From Pedobacter aquatilis (GTDB lineage: Bacteria; Bacteroidota; Bacteroidia; Sphingobacteriales; Sphingobacteriaceae), in assembly GCF_030409415.1 (NCBI RefSeq), contig NZ_JAUFPW010000011.1, positions 62,001 through 126,000 of the forward strand: DNA of 64,000 nt. The letters run 5' to 3'. The position numbers were made by a program, and so were the translations under genes. Numbering within the stretch: position 1 is the stretch's first letter; every line of letters starts with the position of its first letter. Below are positions 8,745 to 18,055 of the stretch, one piece after another. The notes beneath the pieces were generated by a model. That model had not been told where the DNA came from. It searched no databases and saw only the letters and a list, made by a program, of their open reading frames with translations.

Positions 8745-9836
8745 ATGCGCAAGCTGCTTCAACGCTTATTAAGTAACTGGGTAATCCGAATGTCGAATAA
8801 ATTCGGCTCAAGACCTAATGCAGCAAGAATAAATGAAGCATTATCTAAACTTCACAAAAAAATTGATAGCAACGATAGCAAAAGGGGCTTAATATTCGAT
8901 GCTGATTTCAACCAAAAATATATTATCCTATCCGATCAGCATAAAGGCGCTAGAGATTTTGCCGATGATTTTACCTTAGCTGAAAGAAATTACCTTGAAG
9001 CTTTAAATTTTTACAATCAGCAAGGTTTTCATTACCTCAATTTAGGTGATAGCGAAGAACTCTGGGAGAATTTACTGGAATCAGTTATCAAACACAATAA
9101 AAATACATTTGATGCTGAGCGCAAATTTATCGATCGAAATGCCTTTACCAAAATTTTCGGTAACCATGATCTATATTGGGATAATGATCCTTTGTCGTCT
9201 TTCAACTTAAACAGGATTTATGGCAAAAGCATTCGGATTTACGAGGGCGCAGTTTTACGTTATAGCATCAATGATAAAAAACTCGATATTTTCTTAACAC
9301 ATGGTCATCAAGGCGATTTACAAAGTGATGGTAATTGGTTTAGCAAATGGTTTGTGAGTACCATTTGGGCGCCTTTACAATCATACTTAAAAATTAATCC
9401 AAATACGCCTGCTTATGATAATCAATTGAAAACTGTTCATAATGCAATGATGTATAATTGGGTTGAAAAGGAAAATAATATGGCATTAATTACCGGACAC
9501 ACGCATCAACCTGTATTTGCATCGTTAACACATTTAGAACGTTTGTATGTAAAAATACAATTGGCAGAACAAAAGAATGATGTGGTTGAAATCGAAAAAT
9601 TACAAGCAGAACTGAATAAGCTAATTGGTAAGGGCGAAAAAATGCCTCCACTCAAAAAATATAAATCGGCTTACTTTAATACTGGTTGCTGCTGCTTTAA
9701 TGATGGCGATATCACAGGCATTGAAATTGAAAATGGTTTTATCAGACTGATAAAATGGTCTTACAAAAAGACCAACGATTCAAAACGATTTGTTTTAGAA
9801 GAAATGAAATTGGAATCGCTTGTTAGCTTTACTTGA
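8745..9836 (+). CDS. Calcineurin-like metallophosphoesterase
   Basis: 363-residue predicted cytoplasmic phosphoesterase. Metal-binding motifs appear in order: LSDQHKG near residue 64 (D-x-H block), NLGDSEELW, FGNHDLYW near 139, LTHGHQGD, and the terminal GHTHQPVF near 252. The substrate is unknown; proteins of this type include UDP-2,3-diacylglucosamine hydrolase-like and nucleotide phosphatases, but the long C-terminal half fits neither closely. An internal ATG at residue 16 is an alternative start. Its stop abuts the stop of the convergent histidine kinase gene with no gap. Confidence 0.8.
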   Translation: MRKLLQRLLSNWVIRMSNKFGSRPNAARINEALSKLHKKIDSNDSKRGLIFDADFNQKYIILSDQHKGARDFADDFTLAERNYLEALNFYNQQGFHYLNLGDSEELWENLLESVIKHNKNTFDAERKFIDRNAFTKIFGNHDLYWDNDPLSSFNLNRIYGKSIRIYEGAVLRYSINDKKLDIFLTHGHQGDLQSDGNWFSKWFVSTIWAPLQSYLKINPNTPAYDNQLKTVHNAMMYNWVEKENNMALITGHTHQPVFASLTHLERLYVKIQLAEQKNDVVEIEKLQAELNKLIGKGEKMPPLKKYKSAYFNTGCCCFNDGDITGIEIENGFIRLIKWSYKKTNDSKRFVLEEMKLESLVSFT

Positions 9837-10970
9837 TTATTTTAGGGGCAGTTCTACGTGAAATGTTGTGCCTTTATCTTCTCCATCACTTTCTGCCCAA
9901 AGTTTTCCATGGTGTAAATCAACAATAGTTCTGGCTAATAATAAGCCCAAACCTTCTGCTCTATGTAAGTTAACTGGGGCATTACTAAAATTGGCAAACT
10001 TTACGAAAAGTCTTTCTAAATCTCGACCAGAAATTCCGGTACCATTATCTTTTATGGAGATGATTAGTCTATCATCACTTTGTGCAGACCAAACTGTAAT
10101 TTCGTTACCAGCTGACGAAAATTTAATGGCATTATTAATGAGTTCTTCAAAAATTTGGTATAGTTTTTCCTCATCTCCATAAATTTCTGAAGCCTCTGAG
10201 ATATCAACCAAAAGTGTCAAATCATTTCTCCTAAGTCTTATTTCGAAGTCATTAGTAATTTTCTCCAAAAGTATTTTAATGTTTACTTTGGTTTTTTGAA
10301 GCTTTACTGATGCATTTTCACTTCGTGCGATGCTTACAATGTGATTTAAGCGCTCAACAATATTTTTCGATTGTGAATTAATTTTTCCGGCAATCATTTT
10401 TGTTCGTTCATCAATACCTGGCATTTTTCCAACTAATTCCGATTGAAGTGAAATCGTTGTCATTGGGTTTTTTAAATCATGCACAAGCATATTTACCCGG
10501 TGATCTTGAGCACGCATGGTTTTTCGCATAGCTAATCTGGTTTCTAACTTATCAATTATTAACACAGTCAAATTTCTAAGCATTTCTTTTTGTTCCTCAG
10601 AAGGATTTACCTCAGAATCGACCAAGACATGGAGTGTGCCAACAATTAAATTTTCGGGTGTAATTAAGGGCGAAGCAATAAAAAATAGGTTAGCGTTAAT
10701 TTTAACAACTGTAATTTCAGGATTGTTAATGGCTTTTTTGCATAGCTTATCTATATTAGTTGATGGCGTTCCAGCCATTGCTTTGTGAAATACAGATTCA
10801 TCGCCTACAAAAGAAATTGCAGCATAATTGGCGTTAAGAATATTGGCAGCAAGTTTTGCTAAAGCATTAAAGGCTAATTCTTGTTGTGTTTGTAAAATTT
10901 CGTAGCGTTCTAATTTTTTTAAACGATTGTTTTCTTTGTTTAATAAATCGATTTCTAAAATTTCAGACAT
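9837..10970 (-). CDS. GAF-domain sensor histidine kinase
   Basis: 377 residues with no transmembrane segment, so a soluble sensor. The N-terminal third (about 25-140) has a GAF-like pattern (AISFVGDESVFHKA ... GTLHVLVD). HisKA follows with the phospho-acceptor His near residue 165 in LVHDLKNPM. The HATPase_c domain shows the N box EELINNAIKFS near 280, DNGTGIS, and GLGLLLARTIVDLH. No response regulator is adjacent, so the partner and signal are unknown. It is divergent from the GH130 gene with a 157-bp shared upstream region. Confidence 0.88.
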   Translation of the reverse strand: MSEILEIDLLNKENNRLKKLERYEILQTQQELAFNALAKLAANILNANYAAISFVGDESVFHKAMAGTPSTNIDKLCKKAINNPEITVVKINANLFFIASPLITPENLIVGTLHVLVDSEVNPSEEQKEMLRNLTVLIIDKLETRLAMRKTMRAQDHRVNMLVHDLKNPMTTISLQSELVGKMPGIDERTKMIAGKINSQSKNIVERLNHIVSIARSENASVKLQKTKVNIKILLEKITNDFEIRLRRNDLTLLVDISEASEIYGDEEKLYQIFEELINNAIKFSSAGNEITVWSAQSDDRLIISIKDNGTGISGRDLERLFVKFANFSNAPVNLHRAEGLGLLLARTIVDLHHGKLWAESDGEDKGTTFHVELPLK

Positions 10971-11127
10971 GTTATGAGAATATTTTACAGATTTTAAAGT
11001 TAAAGATTATTATGATAAATATGGGAAACAGACAAAATTGAAACAATTATACTGTAAATTTAGTTACTAATAAATCGAAGAACGGGGTAGGTAAGAAAGA
11101 AATTTTTATCTCCAAAATACATACATA

Positions 11128-12600
11128 ATGAGATTACACATAGAACGGAAACCAGTAAAAGTTAATCCTGATACAAAAAGAGTCATAGCCCGATTTTTCT
11201 TTAATGGAGAAGAGCGAGCATTGGAAGTCATAAAAAAGGTTTTGCAATTTTCTGATGAAAAAATCTTTTCTCTTGTTTCGCCAATTTTACAAGAATATTC
11301 TAAACGGCATAGAAACATTACCAAAATATTAAACAGACATTGTAAAAAACTCAAAAAGCAGCTTTCTTTATTAAATGTAGATTTAGAAGATTTACATCCT
11401 TACACAAAACTTTTGATTGGTGCTTACTTTACACATGAGTATTCAATAGAATCAGCAGCATTTTTTAACCCCAGCATTATTGATGATCCAGACCAAACTG
11501 ATTTGGTTGAAGGCGAAAAAAGGGTGATCATTAGCTTTAGAGCAGTAGGTGAAGGTCACATCTCATCAATAGTTTTTAGAAGGGCTTTAATTGATGCTAA
11601 AAATAATATATCCGTTTTACCTGTAGGTAATTACGTTGATGAAGCTGAAGTAATAAGGAACGCAATTTATGTTAAAAAATTGTTTCTTAAAAAGGCGGCA
11701 TATGCACAAATAGATCCTTTAGTTTTAGAAGAAATTGAATCTAAGTTGGATGATAAATTTGAATATACCAGTCTAAGTAATATCATTAAAGATTCTAAAA
11801 CACTGCATAAAGATAATCCTGCCAGGTTGATAGAATATGATAAAGTTTTGTGGCTTTCTGATACCTACCATACCATTAGTTTTTCGAAAGATACAGATTT
11901 ATCTGACCGGGTAATCTTCCCGATTTCGGAATTTGAACGAAAGGGAATTGAAGATGCCAGATTTGTTAAGTTTATTAAAGAAGATGGAAAGGTAAGTTAT
12001 TATGCAACCTACACAGCATTTGATGGTTCTTTAATTATTCCGAAGCTGGTTCAAACAGAAGATTTTTACGAATTTAAAGTTATTCCATTATACGGCGATG
12101 GTGCGCAGAATAAAAACCTGGCATTGTTCCCCAGAAAAATTAATGGAAAATATGTAATGATGAGTAGGATAGATGGCTGGAATAATTATCTTATGTTTTC
12201 TGATAAAATTAATGTTTGGGAGAATCCTGTTTTACTTAAACAACCACGCTATGATTGGGATTTAGTACAAATCGGTAATTGCGGTTCGCCAATAGAAACT
12301 GACAAGGGCTGGATTCTAATGACACATGGCGTTGGTCCGATGCGTAGATATTGCATAGGCGTAAGTTTATTAGATTTGGAAGATCCGAGTAAAGAAATCG
12401 GTCATTTAAAAGAACCCTTAATTATTCCAAATGGAGATGAACGTGAAGGTTATGTACCAAATGTAGTCTATTCATGCGGTTCAATAATCAGCAACGGAGA
12501 ATTGATTATTCCTTACGGATTATCCGATTATAGTTCATCATTTGCTACGGTAAATTTAGAATTATTGCTAAACAAGTTATTAGAGAATAATGCAGAATAG
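11128..12600 (+). CDS. Glycoside hydrolase family 130 protein (mannoside phosphorylase-like)
   Basis: 490 residues. The C-terminal ~370 residues look like a five-bladed GH130 propeller: repeated blades with aromatic/Gly turns, the GIEDARFV ... YYATYTAFDG block near residues 272-295 (EDPR in typical family members, carrying the catalytic Asp), then GNCGSPIETDKGW and a late PNVVYSCG strand. GH130 enzymes act on beta-mannosides by phosphorolysis or hydrolysis. The first ~110 residues are a helical, Lys-rich extension without a recognisable domain. There is no signal peptide, so it is probably cytoplasmic. It converges on a glycosyltransferase fusion gene, which suggests the two act on the same glycan. 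Pro-to-Ala in EDPR is a deviation. Confidence 0.8.
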   Translation: MRLHIERKPVKVNPDTKRVIARFFFNGEERALEVIKKVLQFSDEKIFSLVSPILQEYSKRHRNITKILNRHCKKLKKQLSLLNVDLEDLHPYTKLLIGAYFTHEYSIESAAFFNPSIIDDPDQTDLVEGEKRVIISFRAVGEGHISSIVFRRALIDAKNNISVLPVGNYVDEAEVIRNAIYVKKLFLKKAAYAQIDPLVLEEIESKLDDKFEYTSLSNIIKDSKTLHKDNPARLIEYDKVLWLSDTYHTISFSKDTDLSDRVIFPISEFERKGIEDARFVKFIKEDGKVSYYATYTAFDGSLIIPKLVQTEDFYEFKVIPLYGDGAQNKNLALFPRKINGKYVMMSRIDGWNNYLMFSDKINVWENPVLLKQPRYDWDLVQIGNCGSPIETDKGWILMTHGVGPMRRYCIGVSLLDLEDPSKEIGHLKEPLIIPNGDEREGYVPNVVYSCGSIISNGELIIPYGLSDYSSSFATVNLELLLNKLLENNAE

Positions 12601-12637
12601 CTTTGGGTAAGTTCCATCCTCTGGAGTAAAATATTTT

Positions 12638-12668
12638 AAAACCTCAAAATTAATGTTTGAGGTTTTTT
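12638..12668 (+). terminator. Intrinsic terminator after the GH130 gene
   Basis: Stem AAAACCTCAAA / TTTGAGGTTTT with a 7-nt loop and a T tail. Confidence 0.85.
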
Positions 12669-12815
12669 CTTGGAAGTGAATGTTCAGCAAATTATGGCTA
12701 ATGCAGCCCCGCTGTTCATTAATATTCTGTGAAACTTTTCACGTCTTGATTGTTTCTGCTACAGAATGTCATTACCATCGGGCTTATTAACAACGGATGG
12801 TTTAGCACAAAAATA

Positions 12816-12847
12816 AAAAAGCCAGATTATAAAATCCGGCTTTTTTT
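12816..12847 (-). terminator. Terminator of the glycosyltransferase fusion gene
   Basis: GCCAGATT pairs with AATCCGGC with one mismatch; flanking A- and T-runs extend the stem and give a U tail on either strand. It sits 16 bp beyond the stop codon of the minus-strand gene. Confidence 0.75.
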
Positions 12848-12863
12848 ATTCACATTAATATTG

Positions 12864-15134
12864 TTAGCACATTTTTTCTGCATTCAACAAAGGCGATGAA
12901 AGGCTTTGAAATTCAATTTCTGCAGCCATTAAAACCGTTAAATGCGATATAAAATAGGCTAAAGTACTTTCTGCACCTTGATTCCTATTTACACTATTAA
13001 ATTGTAGTCCATCTGCACATCCATGTGTTTCAAAATCATATAAAGGAATGTGCAAACTGTTTCTGCCTAAAAACCATTCATAACTAATGTGCATTAAACT
13101 TAAATATTTATCATCTTTAGTTACCTCAAATGCTTTATAATATAATAATACCATTGCCATTGTTTCAAGCGCCTGCTGGTCGTAAACTGGATTTTTGCCA
13201 TTTTTTTTCATCCACCCCGCATTACCAACAGGGTTTAAATACCCATTTTCAAATGAGAAGCTGTTTAGAAATTCAATTGATTCCATTGCAATTTCAAATG
13301 ATTCTAAATCGCCTGTAACATCATAATGGTTTAGTAAGGCCAAGGGCAAAATGGCATTATCGTAAGTTAAAATATCTTCAAACCAATGCCAGTTTCCATC
13401 CTTGTTAGCAATGTATGCATCTTTAAGGGTTTTCGACAAACGGTTAATTTCATTAATCAATAATTCATCGCCATCATGCGCTTTTAAATAATATCCAATA
13501 CCAATTATTGTATTTGCAATAGAACGGATATGTTTTAAATCTTTGAAATGCTTCACAGCGTTTGAAAATAATTCCCGCCCAAACTCTCGGTAAGAATTGT
13601 TGGGTGCTGCGCAAATTAAATAACCTAAAGACCAAACTGTTCTTCCAAAAGAATCTTCTGACCCCACTTCATCCAGATAATTTCTGTTAAAACTCAGGAA
13701 ATTCCTAAAATTACCATCCTCACGTTGCATGTATTGAATAAAACTTAAATACACGGGCATTAATTTCAGCGCTTTTTGGTTTTTGTCTTGTTCGTACGCA
13801 AGTATTGATAATATTAAAGCTCTGGCATTATCATCAATACAATATCCTTCCTTTAAATTGGGTATGCCAAACTTAGCGTGTTGTATAATTCCGGTATCAT
13901 CCGTTAATAAAGCAACATGACTAAGATTTAACGCTGGCATATTATCTACATCTATAATAGGAGGTATAGCTCTATTTGGTTTTCTAACCATTTTAATAGC
14001 TTCGTCTAACGTGTTGATATAAACATTTCCTATTTCAGGCCATCTTAATTTTAAGCCATACTGATATGCGTTATTCTTAAGTTGCTCATGTTTATCTTTA
14101 TCTTCTAGAAGCGAATTGGCGATTTCAGCGAGTTGTTTATCATTTTTAAAATCAAACAATTTGCCTCTATTATCGGCAAGTAATTCTTGTGCATGCCAGT
14201 AAGGCGTAGAAATTACTGCGGCACCAGCGCCAACGGCGTAAGATAAAGTTCCGCTTGTAATTTGTGCTTCGTTAAGATAAGGCGTGATATACAAGTAACA
14301 CGCAGTTAAATATTGGTGAAGTTCTGTTTCTGATACAAATTTATTTACAAACGCGATGTTGTTTTCAACGCCTAAGTTTTTTGCTAAAGCTTTTAAGCTA
14401 TCGCGATATTCTTCTCCATTATGCTTAACCACACCAGGATGTGTATTTCCAAGGATAACGTATAATACTTCAGGATGCTTTTTTACAATGGATGGTAAAG
14501 CCTTGATTACAGTTTCCAGCCCCTTGTTCCGACTTATTAAACCAAAAGTAAAAAGTACTTTTCTATTGTTAAATAAATCGCTGTGCAACAATTCATTATC
14601 AGAGGAAGGCTCTAAATCTGGTACACCGTGTTCAATTAGCTGTATTTGTGCTGATGGAATCTGATATATGCTGGTTAAAAACAAAACTGCTTTTTTGCTC
14701 ATCACTACAATTTTTGCTGACTTTAATGCAATTTCTTTAATTATAGTTTGTTGCATAAAATTCGGTTCTTTTAAAACCGTATGCAGCACTGTAATAAATG
14801 GTTTTTTTAAATTGTTTATTAGTGATAATAAAAATACGCCACTGTTGCCGCCATAAATACCAAATTCATGCTCAATTATGCAAGCATCAACTTCGCTATC
14901 ATTTATAAATTTTGCTGCTTCTAAATAATCTTGCTGGTTTTGCTGGCGGATTACAAACTTAACTTCATTTGGGTACTGATGTTCGTTTAAATCATCAGAT
15001 TCATTCATAGCAATTATAAAACTTTTATCTGCTTCGTAAGTTGAATTTAGCGCTAACGCATTAACCAAATTCTGGTTAAATGTAGCAAGTCCGCATTCTC
15101 TTGGTGGATAGGTTGATATATACGCAATTTTCAT
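12864..15134 (-). CDS. GT4-family glycosyltransferase fused to an alpha/alpha-barrel glycan-processing domain
   Basis: 756 residues in two parts. Residues 1 to about 375 are a GT-B fold glycosyltransferase of GT4 type: the N-terminus is MKIAYISTYPPRECGLATFN, then FGLISRNKGLETVIKALP, and a donor-site stretch ending TPYWHAQELL. Residues about 395-745 are helical with repeated Trp/Tyr-rich hairpins (YCIDDNARALIL, SFGRTVWSLGY, HWFEDILTYDNA, NPVYDQQALETM), a pattern of (alpha/alpha)6 toroid enzymes. The role is probably transfer or trimming of a mannose-containing glycan, inferred from the facing GH130 gene. No signal peptide. Divergent from ku. Confidence 0.8.
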   Translation of the reverse strand: MKIAYISTYPPRECGLATFNQNLVNALALNSTYEADKSFIIAMNESDDLNEHQYPNEVKFVIRQQNQQDYLEAAKFINDSEVDACIIEHEFGIYGGNSGVFLLSLINNLKKPFITVLHTVLKEPNFMQQTIIKEIALKSAKIVVMSKKAVLFLTSIYQIPSAQIQLIEHGVPDLEPSSDNELLHSDLFNNRKVLFTFGLISRNKGLETVIKALPSIVKKHPEVLYVILGNTHPGVVKHNGEEYRDSLKALAKNLGVENNIAFVNKFVSETELHQYLTACYLYITPYLNEAQITSGTLSYAVGAGAAVISTPYWHAQELLADNRGKLFDFKNDKQLAEIANSLLEDKDKHEQLKNNAYQYGLKLRWPEIGNVYINTLDEAIKMVRKPNRAIPPIIDVDNMPALNLSHVALLTDDTGIIQHAKFGIPNLKEGYCIDDNARALILSILAYEQDKNQKALKLMPVYLSFIQYMQREDGNFRNFLSFNRNYLDEVGSEDSFGRTVWSLGYLICAAPNNSYREFGRELFSNAVKHFKDLKHIRSIANTIIGIGYYLKAHDGDELLINEINRLSKTLKDAYIANKDGNWHWFEDILTYDNAILPLALLNHYDVTGDLESFEIAMESIEFLNSFSFENGYLNPVGNAGWMKKNGKNPVYDQQALETMAMVLLYYKAFEVTKDDKYLSLMHISYEWFLGRNSLHIPLYDFETHGCADGLQFNSVNRNQGAESTLAYFISHLTVLMAAEIEFQSLSSPLLNAEKMC

Positions 15135-15260
15135 ATTTCAAGGATAGATATATTGATAACATGAGTAATCTGAAATAGTTTGCTTTGTGTATAATTTGAC
15201 AATTCCATCTAAAAACAATATGAAACGCTGTCTTGTTATAAAAAAATAAAATAAAATGAT

Positions 15261-16031
15261 ATGAGATCGATTTGGAAAGGTTCAATTGGCTTTGGTTTAG
15301 TAAATATTCCGGTAAAGTTATTTTCCGGAGTACAGAGCAGTAATCTGGATTTAGATATGCTTGATGAACGCGATCATGCTAAAATCAAATACATGCGTGT
15401 TAATGAAAACACCCATAAAGAAGTTCCTTTCGAGAAAATTGTAAAAGGACATTTTTTAAAAGATAAATACATAATTCTTGAAAAGCATGATTTTGAAGAA
15501 GCTGCTCCGGAGAAAACAAAAATTATAGAGCTGGAGAATTTTGTTGATATAAAGGAAATTAATCCAATTTATTACGAAACATCCTATTATACCGAACCCG
15601 AAAAGCAGGGTAGAAAGGCTTACGCTTTGTTGTTAAAAGCTTTAGAAAAATCGGGTAAAGCAGGTGTTGCCCGTTTTGTATTGCGTAACAACGAAAATCT
15701 TTGCGTTATTCACCCAATGGAGGGCGTAATTGTAATTACAAAAATTCGGTTTGAACAAGAAATCAGAAGTTTATCTGAGGTTACTAAGGTTGATGACATA
15801 AACATTACCAAGAAAGAAATGGATGTTGGTTTGGCTTTAATAAAACAATACTCCAGCAAATTTGATTTAAGTGCTTTTAAGGATGAATACCATAATGAGC
15901 TTTTAAAAATTGTTAAAGCAAAAGCTAAAGGAAAACGTGCTACGGTTAAGAAAATGAAACCTCAAAAAGCGAGTAGTGATGATTTATACGAACAACTTAT
16001 GCAAAGTTTGAGTTCGAAAAAAGGAGCGTAA
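15261..16031 (+). CDS. ku: Ku protein, non-homologous end joining
   Basis: 256-residue single-domain bacterial Ku, typical length. The N-terminus MRSIWKGSIGFGLVNIPVKL is the family signature, followed by the beta-barrel core and a Lys-rich C-terminal tail (KAKAKGKRATVKKMKPQK) of the kind that contacts DNA. Ku homodimers ring broken DNA ends and recruit LigD. No ligD gene lies in this window, so the partner must be elsewhere or absent. The gene is divergent from the glycosyltransferase fusion and is followed by an array of palindromic repeats. Confidence 0.95.
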   Translation: MRSIWKGSIGFGLVNIPVKLFSGVQSSNLDLDMLDERDHAKIKYMRVNENTHKEVPFEKIVKGHFLKDKYIILEKHDFEEAAPEKTKIIELENFVDIKEINPIYYETSYYTEPEKQGRKAYALLLKALEKSGKAGVARFVLRNNENLCVIHPMEGVIVITKIRFEQEIRSLSEVTKVDDINITKKEMDVGLALIKQYSSKFDLSAFKDEYHNELLKIVKAKAKGKRATVKKMKPQKASSDDLYEQLMQSLSSKKGA

Positions 16032-16039
16032 AAATTTTA

Positions 16040-16425
16040 GACTTCTATGGCGCTTTAGGATTCTCGCCTTTGCGGGAATGAAGTGAAACCAAATTGTAAT
16101 TAATATTTTGAACAGTCATCATTCCCAATTTAATTGGGAATCCTAAAGCGGTTAATATTTGTTTTAAGAATCCCGCCTTCGCGGGAACGACACGTGAAAC
16201 TAAATTTAAAGAAATATTTTAAAACAATCGTCATTCCCAATTTAATTGGGAATCCTAAAGCGATTAATATTTGTTTTAAGATTTCCGCCTTCGCGGGAAC
16301 GACACGTGAAACTAATTTCAATGAATATTTTAGAACAATCGTCATTCCCAATTTAATTGGGAATCCTAAAGCGGTTTGTATGGCGCTTTAGGATTTGCGC
16401 CTTGGGGGATGACGATAAGATAAAA
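16040..16425. repeat. Tandem array of ~111-bp units made of REP-like palindromes
   Basis: Near-identical units start at 16119, 16231 and 16342 (TCATTCCCAATTTAATTGGG), with a degenerate unit before them. Each full unit holds the palindrome ATTCCCAATTTAATTGGGAA and a hairpin built from CCCGCCTTCGCGGG, joined by an AT-rich spacer. Open frames across it on both strands are products of the repeat and are not called. Confidence 0.9.
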
Positions 16426-16477
16426 TCATTTCTCAAATTATCAAATTCTAATTTGAAACAGCCTCTAAAAGAAAGTT

Positions 16478-17596
16478 TTATTTAAACGCTGCTTTCAATT
16501 GTTCAGAGGCGTATGCCTGTGCTTCTTTTGCTTCAGGAACAATAATTGCCATTCCAAAAAACTCATGGGTAACACCCTCATAGTTTCTGCTATTTACTTT
16601 CACACCTGCTGCTGCTAATTTATTGGCTAACATTGTACCGTCATCATGCAAAGGGTCAATCTCTGCCGTAATAATGGTTGTTGCAGGTAAACCAGCAAGC
16701 TTTGCATCAACTAAAGAAATTTTAGGATTTTTTGCTTCAACCATAGTATTCAAATACTTCTCTGTAAACCAAGTCATCATTGCCTTGTTTAAAGGTTTTG
16801 CCTCTGCATACATTTTGTACGATTCTGTTTCCATATTCGCCTGTGTAATTGGATACACCAAAACCTGATGAACAGGAACCATTATCTTCTTGTCGCGAGC
16901 CATAAGAGAAACATTTGCAGCAAGATTACCACCTGCGCTTTCACCAACAACAGCAATTTTGGCAGGGTCTCCTTTTATATTTGCTGCATTTTTTACCACC
17001 CATTCGTAAGCAGCAAAGGCATCATTATGTGCCGTTGGAAACTTATTTTCTGGTGCTAATCTATATGCTACGGAAACAACAACTGCGTTAACCTGTTCTG
17101 CTAAACCTTGTGCTGAAGCATTATAAACATCCAAATTTGCAATTACAAAACCACCACCGTGATAATAAACAATAACCGGATAAGGTCCTTTGGCTTCTTT
17201 TGGTGTATATATTCTAACATGAATTTTTGCACCATTTGCATCAATGTCTCTACCAACTGTATCTACTTTTGGTGCAGGTATTGCAATATTGTTAGCGGCA
17301 ACTAAATCCATAACGGCATCAGTTGGCGTATGGTTTTTACGGGCATCAACAGCGCTTAAAGTTTCTAAAGGTTTGTCTTCATAACTGGCTAGTTTTTCAA
17401 TAACAGCCTGCATTTCTGGCTTTATTGTTTTTCCCCATTCGGGTGGTGGTCCAGCAGGTTTAAGTGTTGATGTTTTAGCAGAATCAGCTGATGTTGAATC
17501 GGTTGTAACAGAACTATTTGAGCCACTGTTACACGCTGATATTGTTATGGCTAAAGCTACAATAGCGGTTGGCCATTTTAATACATTGTTTTTCAT
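16478..17596 (-). CDS. Lipoprotein alpha/beta-hydrolase (HSL-family esterase)
   Basis: 372 residues. The N-terminus is a lipoprotein signal with lipobox ISAC near residue 22, then a Ser/Thr-rich linker, so the enzyme is probably anchored in an outer or inner membrane leaflet. The hydrolase core has the oxyanion motif HGGGF near 146, the nucleophile GESAGG near 218, the acid in EIDPLHDDG near 315 and the catalytic His in THEFFG near 345. This is the hormone-sensitive-lipase/acetyl-esterase family; short acyl esters are the usual substrates. It is convergent with the repeat array. Confidence 0.88.
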   Translation of the reverse strand: MKNNVLKWPTAIVALAITISACNSGSNSSVTTDSTSADSAKTSTLKPAGPPPEWGKTIKPEMQAVIEKLASYEDKPLETLSAVDARKNHTPTDAVMDLVAANNIAIPAPKVDTVGRDIDANGAKIHVRIYTPKEAKGPYPVIVYYHGGGFVIANLDVYNASAQGLAEQVNAVVVSVAYRLAPENKFPTAHNDAFAAYEWVVKNAANIKGDPAKIAVVGESAGGNLAANVSLMARDKKIMVPVHQVLVYPITQANMETESYKMYAEAKPLNKAMMTWFTEKYLNTMVEAKNPKISLVDAKLAGLPATTIITAEIDPLHDDGTMLANKLAAAGVKVNSRNYEGVTHEFFGMAIIVPEAKEAQAYASEQLKAAFK

Positions 17597-17735
17597 AGGG
17601 TTAATCTAATTGTCTTCGAAATTTGAATCTATAACATTATCAATCAGATAAGTGTTTCATCTATTTCACAACTTTTTAGAATTTATATGATGACCAAACA
17701 TCTTAAGCAAAAGCTTGTTCTATATAAATAATTAA

Positions 17736-17870
17736 AATGATGTTAACAGAATAACTGGCTTAACAGATAATATTTTTGGCCTAAGAGACACAGGTGAAGT
17801 TGATAGCAATGATTTTAAAGAATGTGCTTTTAACTGGATTAGAGAGAACAATTTAAATATATTATTATAA
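17736..17870 (+). other. Open stretch without a start codon, possible gene remnant
   Basis: A frame runs from 17736 to a TAA at 17870 and would encode a peptide ending FNWIRENNLNILL, with no ATG in frame. Its upstream end is an in-frame stop. The amino-acid composition looks protein-like but matches nothing I know. It may be the decayed 3' end of a gene. Confidence 0.25.
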
Positions 17871-17880
17871 CCAATCGTTT

Positions 17881-18033
17881 ATGAAAAATTCAAAAACATC
17901 GGCAGAAAGTAGCAAGGCTACTGCGCCAAAAACATCAAAGGCAAAAGGTGCCGGTGATAAAGTGACATCATCTAAAGATGCTAAAACAGTAAATGTAGAA
18001 AAAGATTCATCGGCAAAACATAAAAAACCTTAA
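17881..18033 (+). CDS. Small Lys/Ser/Ala-rich basic protein (50 aa)
   Basis: Reads MKNSKTSAESSKATAPKTSK and continues with the same bias to a TAA, 50 residues in all. It has about 14 lysines, many Ser/Thr/Ala and no hydrophobic segment, so it should be disordered and nucleic-acid-binding or a stress peptide. It ends 22 bp before the MscS gene and may be cotranscribed. No family is recognised. It is too short for confident coding statistics, but the composition is clearly not that of the AT-rich spacer. Confidence 0.55.
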   Translation: MKNSKTSAESSKATAPKTSKAKGAGDKVTSSKDAKTVNVEKDSSAKHKKP

Positions 18034-18055
18034 TTAAAGCGCAATCACCAATTGT

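Noticed and set aside
16130..16391. Open frames of 73-85 aa on both strands
   Set aside because: They lie wholly inside the palindromic tandem repeats and repeat the same peptide; the coding signal is a repeat artefact.
16040..16425. CRISPR array
   Set aside because: Repeat units are ~111 bp and contiguous with no unique spacers, and no cas gene is nearby.
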